Source of the DNA: DAIUCA01 sp964613675 | GTDB lineage: Bacteria; Pseudomonadota; Gammaproteobacteria; Competibacterales; Competibacteraceae | Direction: 5' to 3' | DNA: 64,000 bases | Assembly: GCA_964613675.1 (NCBI GenBank) | Contig: CAZTIH010000001.1 | Coordinates: 1 to 64,000 of the forward strand | Part shown: one piece after another, positions 22,970 to 32,218 of the stretch | Position numbering within the stretch: position 1 is the stretch's first letter | How the letters are laid out: every line of letters starts with the position of its first letter | Made by a program: the position numbers and the translations under genes | The notes under the pieces: model-generated | Told to the model about the DNA's origin: nothing | The model's database searches: none | What the model saw: the letters and a program-made list of their open reading frames with translations, nothing else

Positions 22970-23932
22970 TTAGGGAGTTGCCGTTTCAAAAATCCCGTAA
23001 CTCAGCAGCCTATTTTGTCGTTCACTCAAGAGGGTTTCGAGGGATAATGCTCTGAGGGTAGCAAGATGTTTTAGCAAAGCGATTTTGAGCCGTTCAGCCA
23101 TCTGATCGGGATGACGATGGGCACCGCCAAGAGGTTCGGTCACGATTTCGTCAATCAACTTGAGTTTTTCCAAGCGATCGGCGGTTATCCCCATGGCTTC
23201 GGCAGCATCAGCGGCTTTATTGGCACTTTTCCACAAGATAGAAGCACAGCCTTCCGGTGAAATAACGGAATAAGTGCTGTAAGTCAGCATCAAAACGCGG
23301 TCGCCAACGCCAATCGCCAACGCTCCGCCTGAGCCGCCTTCGCCAATCACTGTGCAGATGATCGGGATTTTCAACTGCGACATCATCAATAAATTACGCG
23401 CAATTGCCTCGCTTTGGCCGCGCTCCTCGGCACCGATGCCCGGATAAGCGCCTGGAGTGTCGATAAAGGTGAATAAAGGCAAATTGAACCTTTCGGCTAA
23501 CTGCATGATGCGTAAAGCTTTACGGTAGCCTTCGGGACGTGGCATCCCAAAATTACGGATCAATTTTTCCTTAGTGTCGCGCCCTTTCTGATGGCCAATA
23601 ACCGCAACGGGTTGATCGTCTAATCTGGCCAATCCCCCAACGATAGCCGCGTCGTCGCTGTAGGCGCGGTCGCCGTGCAACTCGGTAAAATCGGTGAAAA
23701 TCATCGATAGATAATCGAGGGTGTAGGGGCGCTGAGGATGGCGAGCCATTTGCGCGGTTTGCCAGGGCGTTAAATCAGAAAAAATACTGGTGGTGAGCGC
23801 TTGACTTTTGGCTTCCAAATTAGCCATTTCTTCGGCGATGTTAATATCTTCGTCGTCACAAAATTTGCGTAATTCGCTTAATTTAGCCTCTAATTCGGCG
23901 ATGGGCTTTTCAAAATCTAAATATTTTTGCAT
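22970..23932 (-). CDS. accA: Acetyl-CoA carboxylase carboxyltransferase subunit alpha
   Basis: Carboxyltransferase alpha subunit for malonyl-CoA formation, 320 residues, matching the family. It starts [21 protein letters not shown] (coiled N-terminus) and shows [44 protein letters not shown] split over its usual positions, [15 protein letters not shown] and [16 protein letters not shown]. It heads the block ending at ispF and diverges from a small membrane protein gene across 21 bp. Confidence 0.97.
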   Translation of the reverse strand: MQKYLDFEKPIAELEAKLSELRKFCDDEDINIAEEMANLEAKSQALTTSIFSDLTPWQTAQMARHPQRPYTLDYLSMIFTDFTELHGDRAYSDDAAIVGGLARLDDQPVAVIGHQKGRDTKEKLIRNFGMPRPEGYRKALRIMQLAERFNLPLFTFIDTPGAYPGIGAEERGQSEAIARNLLMMSQLKIPIICTVIGEGGSGGALAIGVGDRVLMLTYSTYSVISPEGCASILWKSANKAADAAEAMGITADRLEKLKLIDEIVTEPLGGAHRHPDQMAERLKIALLKHLATLRALSLETLLSERQNRLLSYGIFETATP

Positions 23933-23953
23933 AACTGAATCTCAGGAAGAACC

Positions 23954-24142
23954 ATGCGCTTTATTTTATGGTTAATTATATTCACGGGCGCGATAATTTT
24001 TATTCCCCCGTTAAGGCAAATGTTAAGGCTGTTGATCGGCGAAGCGCGCCTAGAGTTTTTGCGCATAGCGTTTTGGGTCGCCATCGCACTGTACTTCGCC
24101 TTTGCTTTGTGGATCACGCCGTGGGAACGATTTTTTGGATAG
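23954..24142 (+). CDS. Small two-helix membrane protein
   Basis: 62-residue protein I cannot name. Two hydrophobic segments (about 4-19 and 37-55) flank a short basic-acidic loop, predicting two transmembrane helices with a short tail. AGGAAG lies seven bases before the ATG, an unusually good ribosome site, and the frame does not overlap another gene, so I take it as real. It diverges from accA and faces the tRNA gene. Confidence 0.6.
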   Translation: MRFILWLIIFTGAIIFIPPLRQMLRLLIGEARLEFLRIAFWVAIALYFAFALWITPWERFFG

Positions 24143-24179
24143 TTCTGCTTCGCGGTTTGAGCAGATTTTTTGAAGTTCA

Positions 24180-24253
24180 CGCGCCCGGCGGGACTCGAAC
24201 CCACGACCTTCAGCTTCGGAGGCTGACACTCTATCCAACTGAGCTACGGGCGC
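24180..24253 (-). tRNA. tRNA-Arg (anticodon CCG)
   Basis: On the minus strand the sequence folds as a full cloverleaf: acceptor GCGCCCG paired with CGGGCGC, D-arm GCTCAGTTGGATAGAGT, anticodon stem TCAGC/GCTGA with loop CTCCGAA giving anticodon CCG (reads CGG), and T-arm GTGGGTTCGAGTCCCGC. The discriminator base is G, as in other bacterial tRNA-Arg. The 3' CCA is not encoded (TGA follows), so it must be added enzymatically. Confidence 0.95.
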
Positions 24254-24274
24254 AATTTTTTTGAGCCGCTCACG

Positions 24275-24305
24275 ATACAAACTCGCTCAGCGGTTGTCCA
24301 GTCAA
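24275..24305 (-). promoter_or_regulatory. Candidate promoter of the tRNA-Arg gene
   Basis: Reading leftward, TTGACT (complement of 24300-24305) and TTGTAT (complement of 24275-24280) are 19 bp apart and would start transcription some 15 bases before the mature tRNA. The -10 match is weak. Confidence 0.3.
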
Positions 24306-24321
24306 TCTAAGCGCTATTTGG

Positions 24322-24828
24322 TTATTTCGACAACTTTACGGTGTACCCCGGTTGATTGTTCGGATGAGACTGATTGACGAAAACCGAACGATCATTTTTT
24401 AAGGCGATGACTTCAAAAAAGGGCGCAAAACGACTTTCTGAAACCCCGAATTGTTGCATAAAGTGGTTGAAAAGCTGCTGTTCGGCAGGATCGGCCTTTC
24501 CATCAGATAGCAAAGAATCGAGCAAATTGGTCAGAATGCACATCTTCTGCGCATCTGTTAAAAAATTTCCGCTAATCTCTTTTAAGAACTGATCGGGCGC
24601 ATGAGAACGCACATATCGAATCGCCCTATCGAGTAATTTCTTGTTATTCGCACCCACTCCAATTGTGCCTCCCTGAGATTCGCCTCCCAGAACGGAGAGC
24701 AGATGCCCAACTTCCTCGTTATCAATCTGCCCATCGGCCCCCATCATGTAGATGAGAGAGATTGCAAATGCCAAGTGCGGTGTCATTTCTTCTTCAGAAT
24801 CACCGCGAAACATATCGAATAAACCCAT
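24322..24828 (-). CDS. TerB-like (tellurite-resistance B fold) protein
   Basis: 168-residue all-helical protein with the two acidic metal-site-like repeats of TerB/DjlA-type domains: MMGADGQIDNEEVGHLLSVLG near residue 30 and LLSDGKADPAEQQLFNHFMQQFG near 105. Proteins of this group are cytoplasmic; the function of stand-alone members is unknown. It starts two bases after the ugd stop, and GAGAG inside the end of ugd serves as ribosome site, so it is probably translated from the mpl-ubiX-ugd transcript. Confidence 0.7.
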   Translation of the reverse strand: MGLFDMFRGDSEEEMTPHLAFAISLIYMMGADGQIDNEEVGHLLSVLGGESQGGTIGVGANNKKLLDRAIRYVRSHAPDQFLKEISGNFLTDAQKMCILTNLLDSLLSDGKADPAEQQLFNHFMQQFGVSESRFAPFFEVIALKNDRSVFVNQSHPNNQPGYTVKLSK

Positions 24829-24830
24829 TT

Positions 24831-26201
24831 TTAACTCTCTGATTGTGTTGAAGAAATTAAAATTCGACCTATACCACTGTACTCAAATCCTTCTGTCTTC
24901 ATCTGTCGCGGACTGTACTGATTGCGGCCATCGAAAATAATGGCGTGCTTTAAGAGTTTTTTCATGGCCTTAAAATCCGGATGACGAAATTGCTTCCATT
25001 CCGTGACTAAAATCAGCGCATCTGCATTCTGTAACGCATCGTATTGATGATCTGCAAAACGAATCTGACCGTTCTGCTGCCAACTTTGGGGGAAGTGCTG
25101 GGTTGCCCCCTCCATTGCAATCGGATCATAAGCACAGACCGAAGCTCCTGCCTTAACCAATTGATTAATCAGAACAATTGAAGAGGCTTCACGTAAATCA
25201 TCTGTTCCGGGCTTGAAAGCCAGGCCCCAAACGGCGAAGTGGTACCCCTGTAAGTTGGGGCCAAATCTTTCCGTTACCTTTTCAAATAATCGCTGCTTTT
25301 GGGCTGCGTTGCGCGTTTCGACAGCCTCTAAGACTGTAGGCGAAAGTTGGTGAGAATGTGCCATGTAAATCAAGGCCTTAACATCTTTTGGAAAGCATGA
25401 GCCTCCATAGCCACAGCCAGGATAAATAAATGAATAGCCGATACGTGAATCCGAGCCAATTCCAATACGCACATTCTCAACATCAACGCCCATCGCCTCG
25501 CAAAGACAAGCGATTTCATTCATAAATGAAATTTTTGTGGCCAACATGGCATTCGCCGCGTATTTGGTCAGTTCTGCGTCCTTGACCCCCATAAAAATCA
25601 CTCGCTGATGGCTACGATTAAAGGGCGCATACAGCTCTTGCATCAAATCCCGCGCCCACTCCGCATCAGCACCGACGACAACGCGATCTGGCCGCATAAA
25701 ATCTTCAATGGCCGCCCCTTCTTTTAAGAACTCTGGGTTACTGACCACCGCAATCTCAACTTCTGCTTGACGACGCTGCAATTCATCCAAAACCACCCGC
25801 TTGACCTGCGCCGCTGTTCCGACAGGGACCGTGGACTTGTTGACGATGAGGGCGCGTGACTGACGTAAGTACCTGCCTATTTCCTTAGCAACGGCCAACA
25901 CATACTGCAAATCCGCCCTGCCATTCTCGCCGGGTGGCGTACCTACCGCGATGAAATAACCATCTATATCGCCCAGTTCGAGAACCTGTTGCAGACTTGT
26001 CGAGAAAGACAATCGACCCGCACGAGCATTGGAATTTACCATCTGCTCCAGACCAGGTTCATAAATTGGCATAATGCCTTTCTCTAACTGGGTAATTTTA
26101 TTCTGATCGTGATCTATACAAATCACTTGATTTCCCATTTCGGCAAAACACGCTCCCGTGACCAACCCAACGTAACCGGTGCCGACGATTGCTAATTTCA
26201 T
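24831..26201 (-). CDS. ugd: UDP-glucose 6-dehydrogenase
   Basis: NAD-dependent four-electron oxidation of UDP-glucose to UDP-glucuronate, a precursor for surface polysaccharides or lipid A decoration; 456 residues. N-terminal Rossmann motif [18 protein letters not shown], substrate loop VGTPPGENG, catalytic cysteine in [13 protein letters not shown], and [15 protein letters not shown], all family hallmarks. Related GDP-mannose dehydrogenases differ in the FKPGTDDLR region. Its ATG overlaps the ubiX stop (ATGA). Confidence 0.95.
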   Translation of the reverse strand: MKLAIVGTGYVGLVTGACFAEMGNQVICIDHDQNKITQLEKGIMPIYEPGLEQMVNSNARAGRLSFSTSLQQVLELGDIDGYFIAVGTPPGENGRADLQYVLAVAKEIGRYLRQSRALIVNKSTVPVGTAAQVKRVVLDELQRRQAEVEIAVVSNPEFLKEGAAIEDFMRPDRVVVGADAEWARDLMQELYAPFNRSHQRVIFMGVKDAELTKYAANAMLATKISFMNEIACLCEAMGVDVENVRIGIGSDSRIGYSFIYPGCGYGGSCFPKDVKALIYMAHSHQLSPTVLEAVETRNAAQKQRLFEKVTERFGPNLQGYHFAVWGLAFKPGTDDLREASSIVLINQLVKAGASVCAYDPIAMEGATQHFPQSWQQNGQIRFADHQYDALQNADALILVTEWKQFRHPDFKAMKKLLKHAIIFDGRNQYSPRQMKTEGFEYSGIGRILISSTQSES

Positions 26202-26824
26202 TCACTTTCTCCGTGGGGTGCTTCGCCCCAACGCGGTAATAGATGGTGGTTGACTTGCAGATGGTCGAGAATTCGCGCAACGACGAAATCGACTACCTCC
26301 GCAATTGATTGGGGACGATGATAAAATCCGGGACTGGCCGGTAAAATAACGACGCCCAAACGCGCTAATTTGAGCATATTTTCGAGATGAATCGGCGAAA
26401 AAGGAGCTTCTCTTGGAACGATAATCAAGGGACTGTGTTCTTTAATCGCTACATCTGCCGCCCGTTCTATCAGATTATCGCTTAATCCATGTGCGATTGC
26501 CGCCAAAGTCCCCATACTACAGGGGCAAACCACCATCGCCCGACCTCTTGCAGATCCACTTGCTGGCGGTGCCGTCCATTGTTCTGCGCCATAAACAGTC
26601 AACTGTCCTGAATCTCCCCCGCAGTGATCGCTCAGAATTTTAGTGGTCTGTTTTGGATTGGCCGATAGTTTCAAATCGGTCTCCTCACTCAACACCAATA
26701 AGCCCGCCTTAGAAATAATGACTTCTACAGATTCATTGGCCTGTAAGAGACATTGCAGAAGCCGCAACCCATATTGCGCGCCGGAGGCCCCTGTGAAGGC
26801 TAAAATGACGGGCGCTTTTTTCAT
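26198..26824 (-). CDS. ubiX: Flavin prenyltransferase UbiX
   Basis: Makes the prenylated FMN cofactor of UbiD-type decarboxylases; 208 residues. Opening [17 protein letters not shown] is the flavin/phosphate site; the central [26 protein letters not shown] and [18 protein letters not shown] segments are diagnostic. It overlaps mpl upstream and ugd downstream by 4 bp each, so the three are translationally coupled. UbiD is not in the window. Confidence 0.95.
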   Translation of the reverse strand: MKKAPVILAFTGASGAQYGLRLLQCLLQANESVEVIISKAGLLVLSEETDLKLSANPKQTTKILSDHCGGDSGQLTVYGAEQWTAPPASGSARGRAMVVCPCSMGTLAAIAHGLSDNLIERAADVAIKEHSPLIIVPREAPFSPIHLENMLKLARLGVVILPASPGFYHRPQSIAEVVDFVVARILDHLQVNHHLLPRWGEAPHGESE

Positions 26825-28170
26825 GTAGTCTCAAGGGCTGTTAGGAGTTGTTCATAGATACCGCCAAATCCCCCATTGCTCATGATCAGAATAGCGTCAT
26901 GTGGCGTCGCGAATTGGCAAATACGGGAGATAAGTTCGCTAATGGAGTGGCTAATTTCACCGTTGATATGAGGCGTTTCTAAAATGCTATCGAGTGCCCA
27001 AGGTAGATCACTCACTTGGTATAAAAAAACATAATCTGCACCGCTTAATGCAGGGCCTAATTCATGGCGAAAATGCCCCATTTTCATGGTATTAGAACGA
27101 GGCTCTAAAACCGCAATTAAACGCCCTTTGACCCTGGGTTTTAAGGCGCTAATCGTCGCGCTAATGGCAGTGGGATGGTGGGCAAAATCATCATACACAG
27201 CAATTTCATTTTTTATCCCTAAAAGTTCTAACCGTCGCTTAACATTGCGAAAATGTTTAAGTGCCTCACAAGCAATTGATGGCTTAACCCCAATGGCATG
27301 AGCTGCGGCTATCGCCCCTAAAGCATTGTTTACATTGTGATTTCCAAGCAATGACCAATGAACTTCCCCCACCTGCTTGTTCTGATAATGAACTGAAAAC
27401 CGTTGCCCATCTTGTTTGGTATTGATTGCTTGCCAGTCTGCCCCAACCGTTTCGGTAGGGGTCCAACAGCCCATTTTAAGGGTATTAATAAGGGCATCGT
27501 CATTCACAGGATAAATAATTCGACCTTTTGCAGGGACAGTGCGAATTACATGGTGAAATTGAGTTTGAATTGCGTTTAAATCGGGATAAATATCACCATG
27601 ATCAAATTCTAAATTATTTAATAATAAAACGCGCGGTCGATAATGAATAAACTTGGCGCGTTTATCGAAAAACGCACTGTCGTATTCATCTGCCTCTAAA
27701 ACAAAATAATGACTGTTTCCCAAACGCGCTGAAACGCCAAAATTCTCTGGGATTCCACCGATCAGAAAACCAGGTGCTAACTCGGCATAGTCCAGAATAT
27801 AGGTCAGCAAACTCGAAGTCGTCGTTTTACCGTGGGTTCCTGCCACCGCCAGTACGGTTTTTTTGGGTAACACAAAGTCTGCAAGCCATTGAGGCCCCGA
27901 TAGATAAGGTAAACCGTCGTTCAGAAGTCGCTCTATGACGGGCAATCCGCGCCGCATAGCATTGCCGACAATGAAACAATCGGCGTTGAACGTATCGAGT
28001 TGGGTTGCATCGTAACCCTCGTGTAGCTCAATTCCCGCCGCAGCTAATTGGGTACTCATCGGTGGGTAAATCGCTTGATCGCAACCGCTAATCTGATGTC
28101 CTTGTTCACGGGCTAGAAGCGCCAGCCCCGCCATAAATGTTCCGCCAATACCGAGAATGTGAAAATGCAC
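26821..28170 (-). CDS. mpl: UDP-N-acetylmuramate:L-Ala-gamma-D-Glu-meso-DAP ligase
   Basis: Murein-recycling ligase that attaches recovered tripeptide to UDP-MurNAc; 449 residues. It begins [25 protein letters not shown], has the ATP loop [28 protein letters not shown] and the C-terminal [11 protein letters not shown] and [10 protein letters not shown]. The GGTFMAG opening and DHGDIYPDL separate Mpl from MurC. It is the first gene of the mpl-ubiX-ugd-TerB-like run; hslO ends 3 bp upstream of it, so hslO may be part of the same transcript. Confidence 0.95.
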   Translation of the reverse strand: MHFHILGIGGTFMAGLALLAREQGHQISGCDQAIYPPMSTQLAAAGIELHEGYDATQLDTFNADCFIVGNAMRRGLPVIERLLNDGLPYLSGPQWLADFVLPKKTVLAVAGTHGKTTTSSLLTYILDYAELAPGFLIGGIPENFGVSARLGNSHYFVLEADEYDSAFFDKRAKFIHYRPRVLLLNNLEFDHGDIYPDLNAIQTQFHHVIRTVPAKGRIIYPVNDDALINTLKMGCWTPTETVGADWQAINTKQDGQRFSVHYQNKQVGEVHWSLLGNHNVNNALGAIAAAHAIGVKPSIACEALKHFRNVKRRLELLGIKNEIAVYDDFAHHPTAISATISALKPRVKGRLIAVLEPRSNTMKMGHFRHELGPALSGADYVFLYQVSDLPWALDSILETPHINGEISHSISELISRICQFATPHDAILIMSNGGFGGIYEQLLTALETT

Positions 28171-28173
28171 GTG

Positions 28174-29019
28174 CTAATCCTGTTCAGAATCTGAAGTGTG
28201 GAATAACTGCAAAATTGCAGTGCGATCAAATACATAGTCAAAGCCACAGAACTCACAAGTTATGGAAACTTGCCCTCGTTCATCAAGTAATGTCTGTAAC
28301 TCTGCTTGTCCTAGGCTCAAAATCATATTTTGCGTTCGCTCTAAAGAACAATTGCAGTGAAAATGCAGTGGCTGAGGTTCAAATATCCGCAAGTCATCTT
28401 GAGGAAATAGTTGACTTAACAAAAAGTTAGGGTGATCAAAAAGTTGATCGGGTAATGCCGCTAGAACTGCTGCTGCATAAGTTTCCCAAGAAACCAACGC
28501 TTCACTCGGCAATTTTTGTAACAAAATACCCACGACATCCTCTTGCGTACTGTGCAGTTTCAAAACAGTCGGTAATTGTTCTGAATGGGCAAAATAATCT
28601 GCGACAGCCATCCCCAAATTTGGCGATTTTATCTCAACTAAACCTTGGTACTGCTCAAAATTCCTACCTAAATCAATGGTGATCACTAGCCTTGCTGCTT
28701 CTCCCGCTAAACAGCGCAAATCCTCTGTTTGGGGAATGCTATTTCGCCAACGAGCGAGACCGCGTAAGCCTTTGTTTGCTTGATTTTGTGCAATTAATAA
28801 AGGGACAGCACCTTCTCCCTGAAGCTGTAAACTCAAGGTTCCTTCAAACTTAATCGTCGATCCCAACAACGCGACCGCCCCTAGAGATTCTCCCAATAGA
28901 TGCGCTACTTCAGGGGGGTAATGTCGTCGTTTCAGAACCTCTTGCCACGTATCTTGCAGTCGCACCACTGCACCTCGTATGGGCAGATGTTCAAATAAAA
29001 AGGGCAATAACTGATTCAC
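28174..29019 (-). CDS. hslO: Redox-regulated chaperone Hsp33
   Basis: Holdase activated by oxidative unfolding; 281 residues. The N-terminal domain carries the conserved EAARLVITIDLG-type segments and the C-terminal zinc switch shows CNC (in FHCNCSLERTQNMI) and CEFC (in ITCEFCGFDYVFD), the four cysteines that bind zinc when reduced. Family length and motif order fit. It lies between tusA and mpl on the same strand. Confidence 0.96.
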   Translation of the reverse strand: MNQLLPFLFEHLPIRGAVVRLQDTWQEVLKRRHYPPEVAHLLGESLGAVALLGSTIKFEGTLSLQLQGEGAVPLLIAQNQANKGLRGLARWRNSIPQTEDLRCLAGEAARLVITIDLGRNFEQYQGLVEIKSPNLGMAVADYFAHSEQLPTVLKLHSTQEDVVGILLQKLPSEALVSWETYAAAVLAALPDQLFDHPNFLLSQLFPQDDLRIFEPQPLHFHCNCSLERTQNMILSLGQAELQTLLDERGQVSITCEFCGFDYVFDRTAILQLFHTSDSEQD

Positions 29020-29035
29020 AGTTTTTCCTTAAAAT

Positions 29036-29263
29036 TTAATTTTTTTCAATTAAAAACAATAACTTATTATCATTTTTTTCAAGTGATAGCAGCGTGAACT
29101 TTCCAGCTTCTGAATAAGCCGAGAAATCTTTTTCGGCCCCCGGATCTGTCGCTGTAACTAACAATTTTTGCCCACTTTCCAGTGCAGCGAGCGCCCGCTT
29201 GAGTCGTAATAAAGGTAGGGGGCAAATTAACCCCGAAGTATCGAGTTCCAACCAATCGCTCAC
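29036..29263 (-). CDS. tusA: TusA/SirA-family sulfur carrier protein
   Basis: 75-residue protein with the defining LDTSGLICPLPLLRLKRAL (CPxP) motif; the cysteine carries persulfide sulfur in tRNA thiolation or in sulfur-oxidation pathways. Single-domain, starts at GTG. No other tus or dsr genes are in the window, so the pathway served is not shown. It diverges from the BepA-like protease gene. Confidence 0.88.
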   Translation of the reverse strand: MSDWLELDTSGLICPLPLLRLKRALAALESGQKLLVTATDPGAEKDFSAYSEAGKFTLLSLEKNDNKLLFLIEKN

Positions 29264-29323
29264 GATGAATTAACCTATGCAGTGTTAGCCTGCCTTAAAT
29301 GCTAACTCAGAGAGGGGCAAAAA

Positions 29324-30748
29324 ATGTATGCCATATTGTTTTGGCCATGTCTTTGGATTGGCTTAATCCCATCGGCCTTAGCCAATCCGTTCAATGCGTT
29401 ACCTCGCATCGGGGACGATACCCGCATTTATCTGACTGAAAGCATGGAGCAACAGATTGCACGACAAATGATTCGTCATTTTTCTGAAAAACAACTAATC
29501 GTCGATGACCCGCTTCTAAATCACTATATACAATCCCTCGGTCAACGCCTCGTCGCTGCCTCAGAACCTGTTGAATTTGAATATCATTTTTTTTGGCTTA
29601 ACCATAATGAAATCAATGCTTTTGCCGCACCGGCAGCCCATATTAGTCTTCACACCGGATTGCTTCTATTCACCGAATCAGAATCTGAATTAGCGGCGGT
29701 TATCGCTCACGAAATCGCTCATGTATCACGGCGTCACATCGGTCGTTTATTTGCTGACAGTCAACGTATGGCCATTCCCACGATGGCCGCCATGATCGCA
29801 GGTGCCGCCCTGGCTGCCGCTAGTGGCAGCGATGCCGGAGTAGCCGCAATGGCAGGTGTAGCAGGCGCAAGTGCTCAACGGCGATTGACCTACAGTCGCG
29901 CTTTTGAACAAGAGGCTGACCGTTTGGGACGGCAGATTTTACAACGTGCGGGCTTTGAAATTGCGGGACTCAGACAGTTTCTCGAACGTTTACAACGGCA
30001 ATCGCGTTCTGAAAATCGAGTTCCAGAATACTTACTAACGCACCCTCACTTAGAAAATCGCATCGGGGATACCCAAGATTTCTCTGCACCGCACACAACG
30101 CGCATAACACGATCTTCTCTTGAATACGATTTGATGAAGATGCGAGCGCGTGTTTTAGTAACAAATAATCGACAGGCATTATTGCAGAATCTGCAACAAC
30201 GCGCTTCATCTCCTGCGAACCGATATGGATTGGCCTTACTACTCATCCAAAATGGGGATTTTCATCATGCAAAACAACAAGTTAACTTATTAAGACAACA
30301 GTCACCCGAACAGTTAATTTATCTATTGTTAGCTGCCGAACTCGCCCAAGCTCAAGGTGATTTTTCACTGGCACAAGAAATTTACGAACAAGCGCGTCGA
30401 TTACACGGTAACGACCAACGTCTGTTGGCTTATTACGGGCACATGCTGGTTACACAACAACGGGGACGAGAAGCGCTTGACCTCTTAAATGCCCTTCTAC
30501 AACAGCAACCTGACCGAAATGTGTGGCGGCTAGTTGCTCAAGCGGCGGAAGGCGTGGGGGATGTGGGACGTCTGAACGAAGCCCTGGCCGAGTTCCACTA
30601 TCTCTCTGGTGACTTGAAAGCGGCGATTGCCCAACTAGAGAATGGCTTACGCCATAAAGACACGCACTTCTTTTACCAAGCCCGATTAAAGACACGACTG
30701 CTCGATTTACAGAACCAACAAAAAGATGAGCGTCGTGATCTACGCTAG
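29324..30748 (+). CDS. bepA: BepA/YfgC-family periplasmic M48 metalloprotease with TPR tail
   Basis: 474-residue protein. The signal peptide MYAILFWPCLWIGLIPSALA (cleavage near 20) sends it to the periplasm. The zinc site is VIAHEIAHVSRRH (H129, E130, H133) with a third ligand in the FEQEADRLG segment (about E195). Residues about 310-465 form TPR-like helical repeats (YLLLAAELAQAQGDFSLAQEIYEQA and following). This architecture is that of BepA, which helps assemble or degrade outer-membrane proteins such as LptD. AGAGGGG precedes the ATG. Confidence 0.88.
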   Translation: MYAILFWPCLWIGLIPSALANPFNALPRIGDDTRIYLTESMEQQIARQMIRHFSEKQLIVDDPLLNHYIQSLGQRLVAASEPVEFEYHFFWLNHNEINAFAAPAAHISLHTGLLLFTESESELAAVIAHEIAHVSRRHIGRLFADSQRMAIPTMAAMIAGAALAAASGSDAGVAAMAGVAGASAQRRLTYSRAFEQEADRLGRQILQRAGFEIAGLRQFLERLQRQSRSENRVPEYLLTHPHLENRIGDTQDFSAPHTTRITRSSLEYDLMKMRARVLVTNNRQALLQNLQQRASSPANRYGLALLLIQNGDFHHAKQQVNLLRQQSPEQLIYLLLAAELAQAQGDFSLAQEIYEQARRLHGNDQRLLAYYGHMLVTQQRGREALDLLNALLQQQPDRNVWRLVAQAAEGVGDVGRLNEALAEFHYLSGDLKAAIAQLENGLRHKDTHFFYQARLKTRLLDLQNQQKDERRDLR

Positions 30749-30749
30749 T

Positions 30750-31298
30750 TTACGGCTTTTTCTTATCGTCGCTTTTATCGCCTTCTTTTTCTTTGGGAGA
30801 CGATTTATTTCGATGAGAGGGATACAAAGTTTCTGCTAAAGACCGCCAAACAGATAGGTTCTGCTCCGCAATCTCAGACATGACCGCTAGAGGATTTTTA
30901 CCCACAAAATCACGGACTTGCTCTCGCATGAGATGTTGCTGATCGACAAAAGCTTGTAGGCTTTTTTCGAGGTAGCTGCCCATCACTCCCTGCAAGGTAT
31001 CACCGTAAAATCGGATGATATGGGCGAGCACTTCTGTCGTGAAAATGGGGGTTCCCTGTTCTTCTTGCTCACTAATAATCTGCAACAAAATCCCGCGCGT
31101 GATCTCTTCGCCGGAGCGAGCGTCAATCACGCGGAAAGTTACCCGCTCCAAAACCAGTTGCTTTACATCTTCTAAGGTAATGTAACTGCTAATGGCGGTG
31201 TCATAGAGCCGTCGATTGGGGTACTTCTTGATAATGCGAGGTTCGCTCACAACACCGCCCTCGGTGGCGTTAGCATGATTGTTGCGCGTATCCGCCAC
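30750..31298 (-). CDS. phaR: Polyhydroxyalkanoate synthesis regulator PhaR
   Basis: DNA- and polymer-binding repressor of phasin and storage genes; 182 residues. The N-terminal RIIKKYPNRRLYDTAISSYITLEDVK and LVLERVTFRVIDARSGEEITRGILLQII are the PHB/PHA accumulation regulator domain, followed by a second conserved region to about residue 130 and a lysine-rich acidic-basic tail. The start is a GTG. It follows phaB by 14 bp, so the pair forms an operon. Confidence 0.93.
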   Translation of the reverse strand: MADTRNNHANATEGGVVSEPRIIKKYPNRRLYDTAISSYITLEDVKQLVLERVTFRVIDARSGEEITRGILLQIISEQEEQGTPIFTTEVLAHIIRFYGDTLQGVMGSYLEKSLQAFVDQQHLMREQVRDFVGKNPLAVMSEIAEQNLSVWRSLAETLYPSHRNKSSPKEKEGDKSDDKKKP

Positions 31299-31312
31299 CC
31301 GATTGACCTGTC

Positions 31313-32053
31313 CTAATGAATAAATTGACCGCCGTTAACATCGATATTAGCTCCCGTAATGAAGCCCCCCTCATCGTCCGTCAGAAAGGCAACCGTTCGC
31401 GCAATTTCTGAAGGTTTGCCCAAACGACCGACGGGAATACCCGCAATAATCTTGTTGCGAACTTCTTCAGCAATCGCCATTACCATATCGGTACCGATAT
31501 AACCCGGCGAAATCGTGTTGACCGTCACGCCTTTCTTCGCGCCTTCTTGGGCTAATGACATCGTCAAACCATGCACCCCTGCTTTGGCTGCCGCGTAATT
31601 CGCCTGACCAAATTGCCCTTTGCGCCCGTTGATCGAGGAGATGTTGACGATCCGTCCGAAACCCGCAGAACACATCTTATCAAACACTTGATGACTCATA
31701 TTGAACAGGCTGTTCAAGTTGGTGCTGATTACCGCATTCCACTGATCCGGCGTCATTTTTTTGAAAACCGAATCGCGAGTAATTCCCGCGTTGTTCACCA
31801 GAATGGCGACCGACCCTAAGTCCGCCTCGACCTTCTCGATCAAAGCTTTACAAGAGTCGTAATTTGAGACATCTACAGGATAGACATGAATCTCAAAGCC
31901 GTTTTCTTTCTGATCTGCTTGCCATGCCTTCGCTTTCTCCTCTTCCGCCGGGTAATAAGCTGCGACGACTGTACGCCCTTGCTGAATTAACGCTTGGCAC
32001 ATGGCCGCGCCCAAACCGCCATTACCACCGGTCACTATTGCGACTTTCGACAT
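31313..32053 (-). CDS. phaB: Acetoacetyl-CoA reductase
   Basis: NADPH-dependent short-chain dehydrogenase that makes (R)-3-hydroxybutyryl-CoA for polyhydroxybutyrate; 246 residues. Cofactor motif VTGGNGGLGAAM, NNAG (VNNAGITRDSVFKKM) and catalytic NISSINGRKGQFGQANYAAAK with Ser, Tyr and Lys. GITRDSVFKKM and GQFGQANYAAAKAG are typical of PhaB rather than FabG. A strong GAGGAGA site precedes the ATG. The polymerase phaC and thiolase phaA are not in the window. Confidence 0.93.
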   Translation of the reverse strand: MSKVAIVTGGNGGLGAAMCQALIQQGRTVVAAYYPAEEEKAKAWQADQKENGFEIHVYPVDVSNYDSCKALIEKVEADLGSVAILVNNAGITRDSVFKKMTPDQWNAVISTNLNSLFNMSHQVFDKMCSAGFGRIVNISSINGRKGQFGQANYAAAKAGVHGLTMSLAQEGAKKGVTVNTISPGYIGTDMVMAIAEEVRNKIIAGIPVGRLGKPSEIARTVAFLTDDEGGFITGANIDVNGGQFIH

Positions 32054-32148
32054 TTAGGGTTCTCCTCGAGAGATGGAAACGAAAACAAAATTTCGCGCAA
32101 TTCAAATAAGTAGATTCTTGAAAAACGGCATTGCGTTCTAAAAAACAG

Positions 32149-32177
32149 ATACTGCTCACTGAATTTGGGCTTGTCAA
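32149..32177 (-). promoter_or_regulatory. Candidate sigma-70 promoter of phaB-phaR
   Basis: Reading leftward: TTGACA (complement of 32172-32177), 17-bp spacer, CAGTAT (complement of 32149-32154). The -35 is perfect, the -10 half matches. It lies about 90 bp upstream of the phaB ATG. Confidence 0.42.
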
Positions 32178-32218
32178 TCTCAGTGTTATGTTCTTACTTA
32201 TGGTGGTATTTCCCGCAT

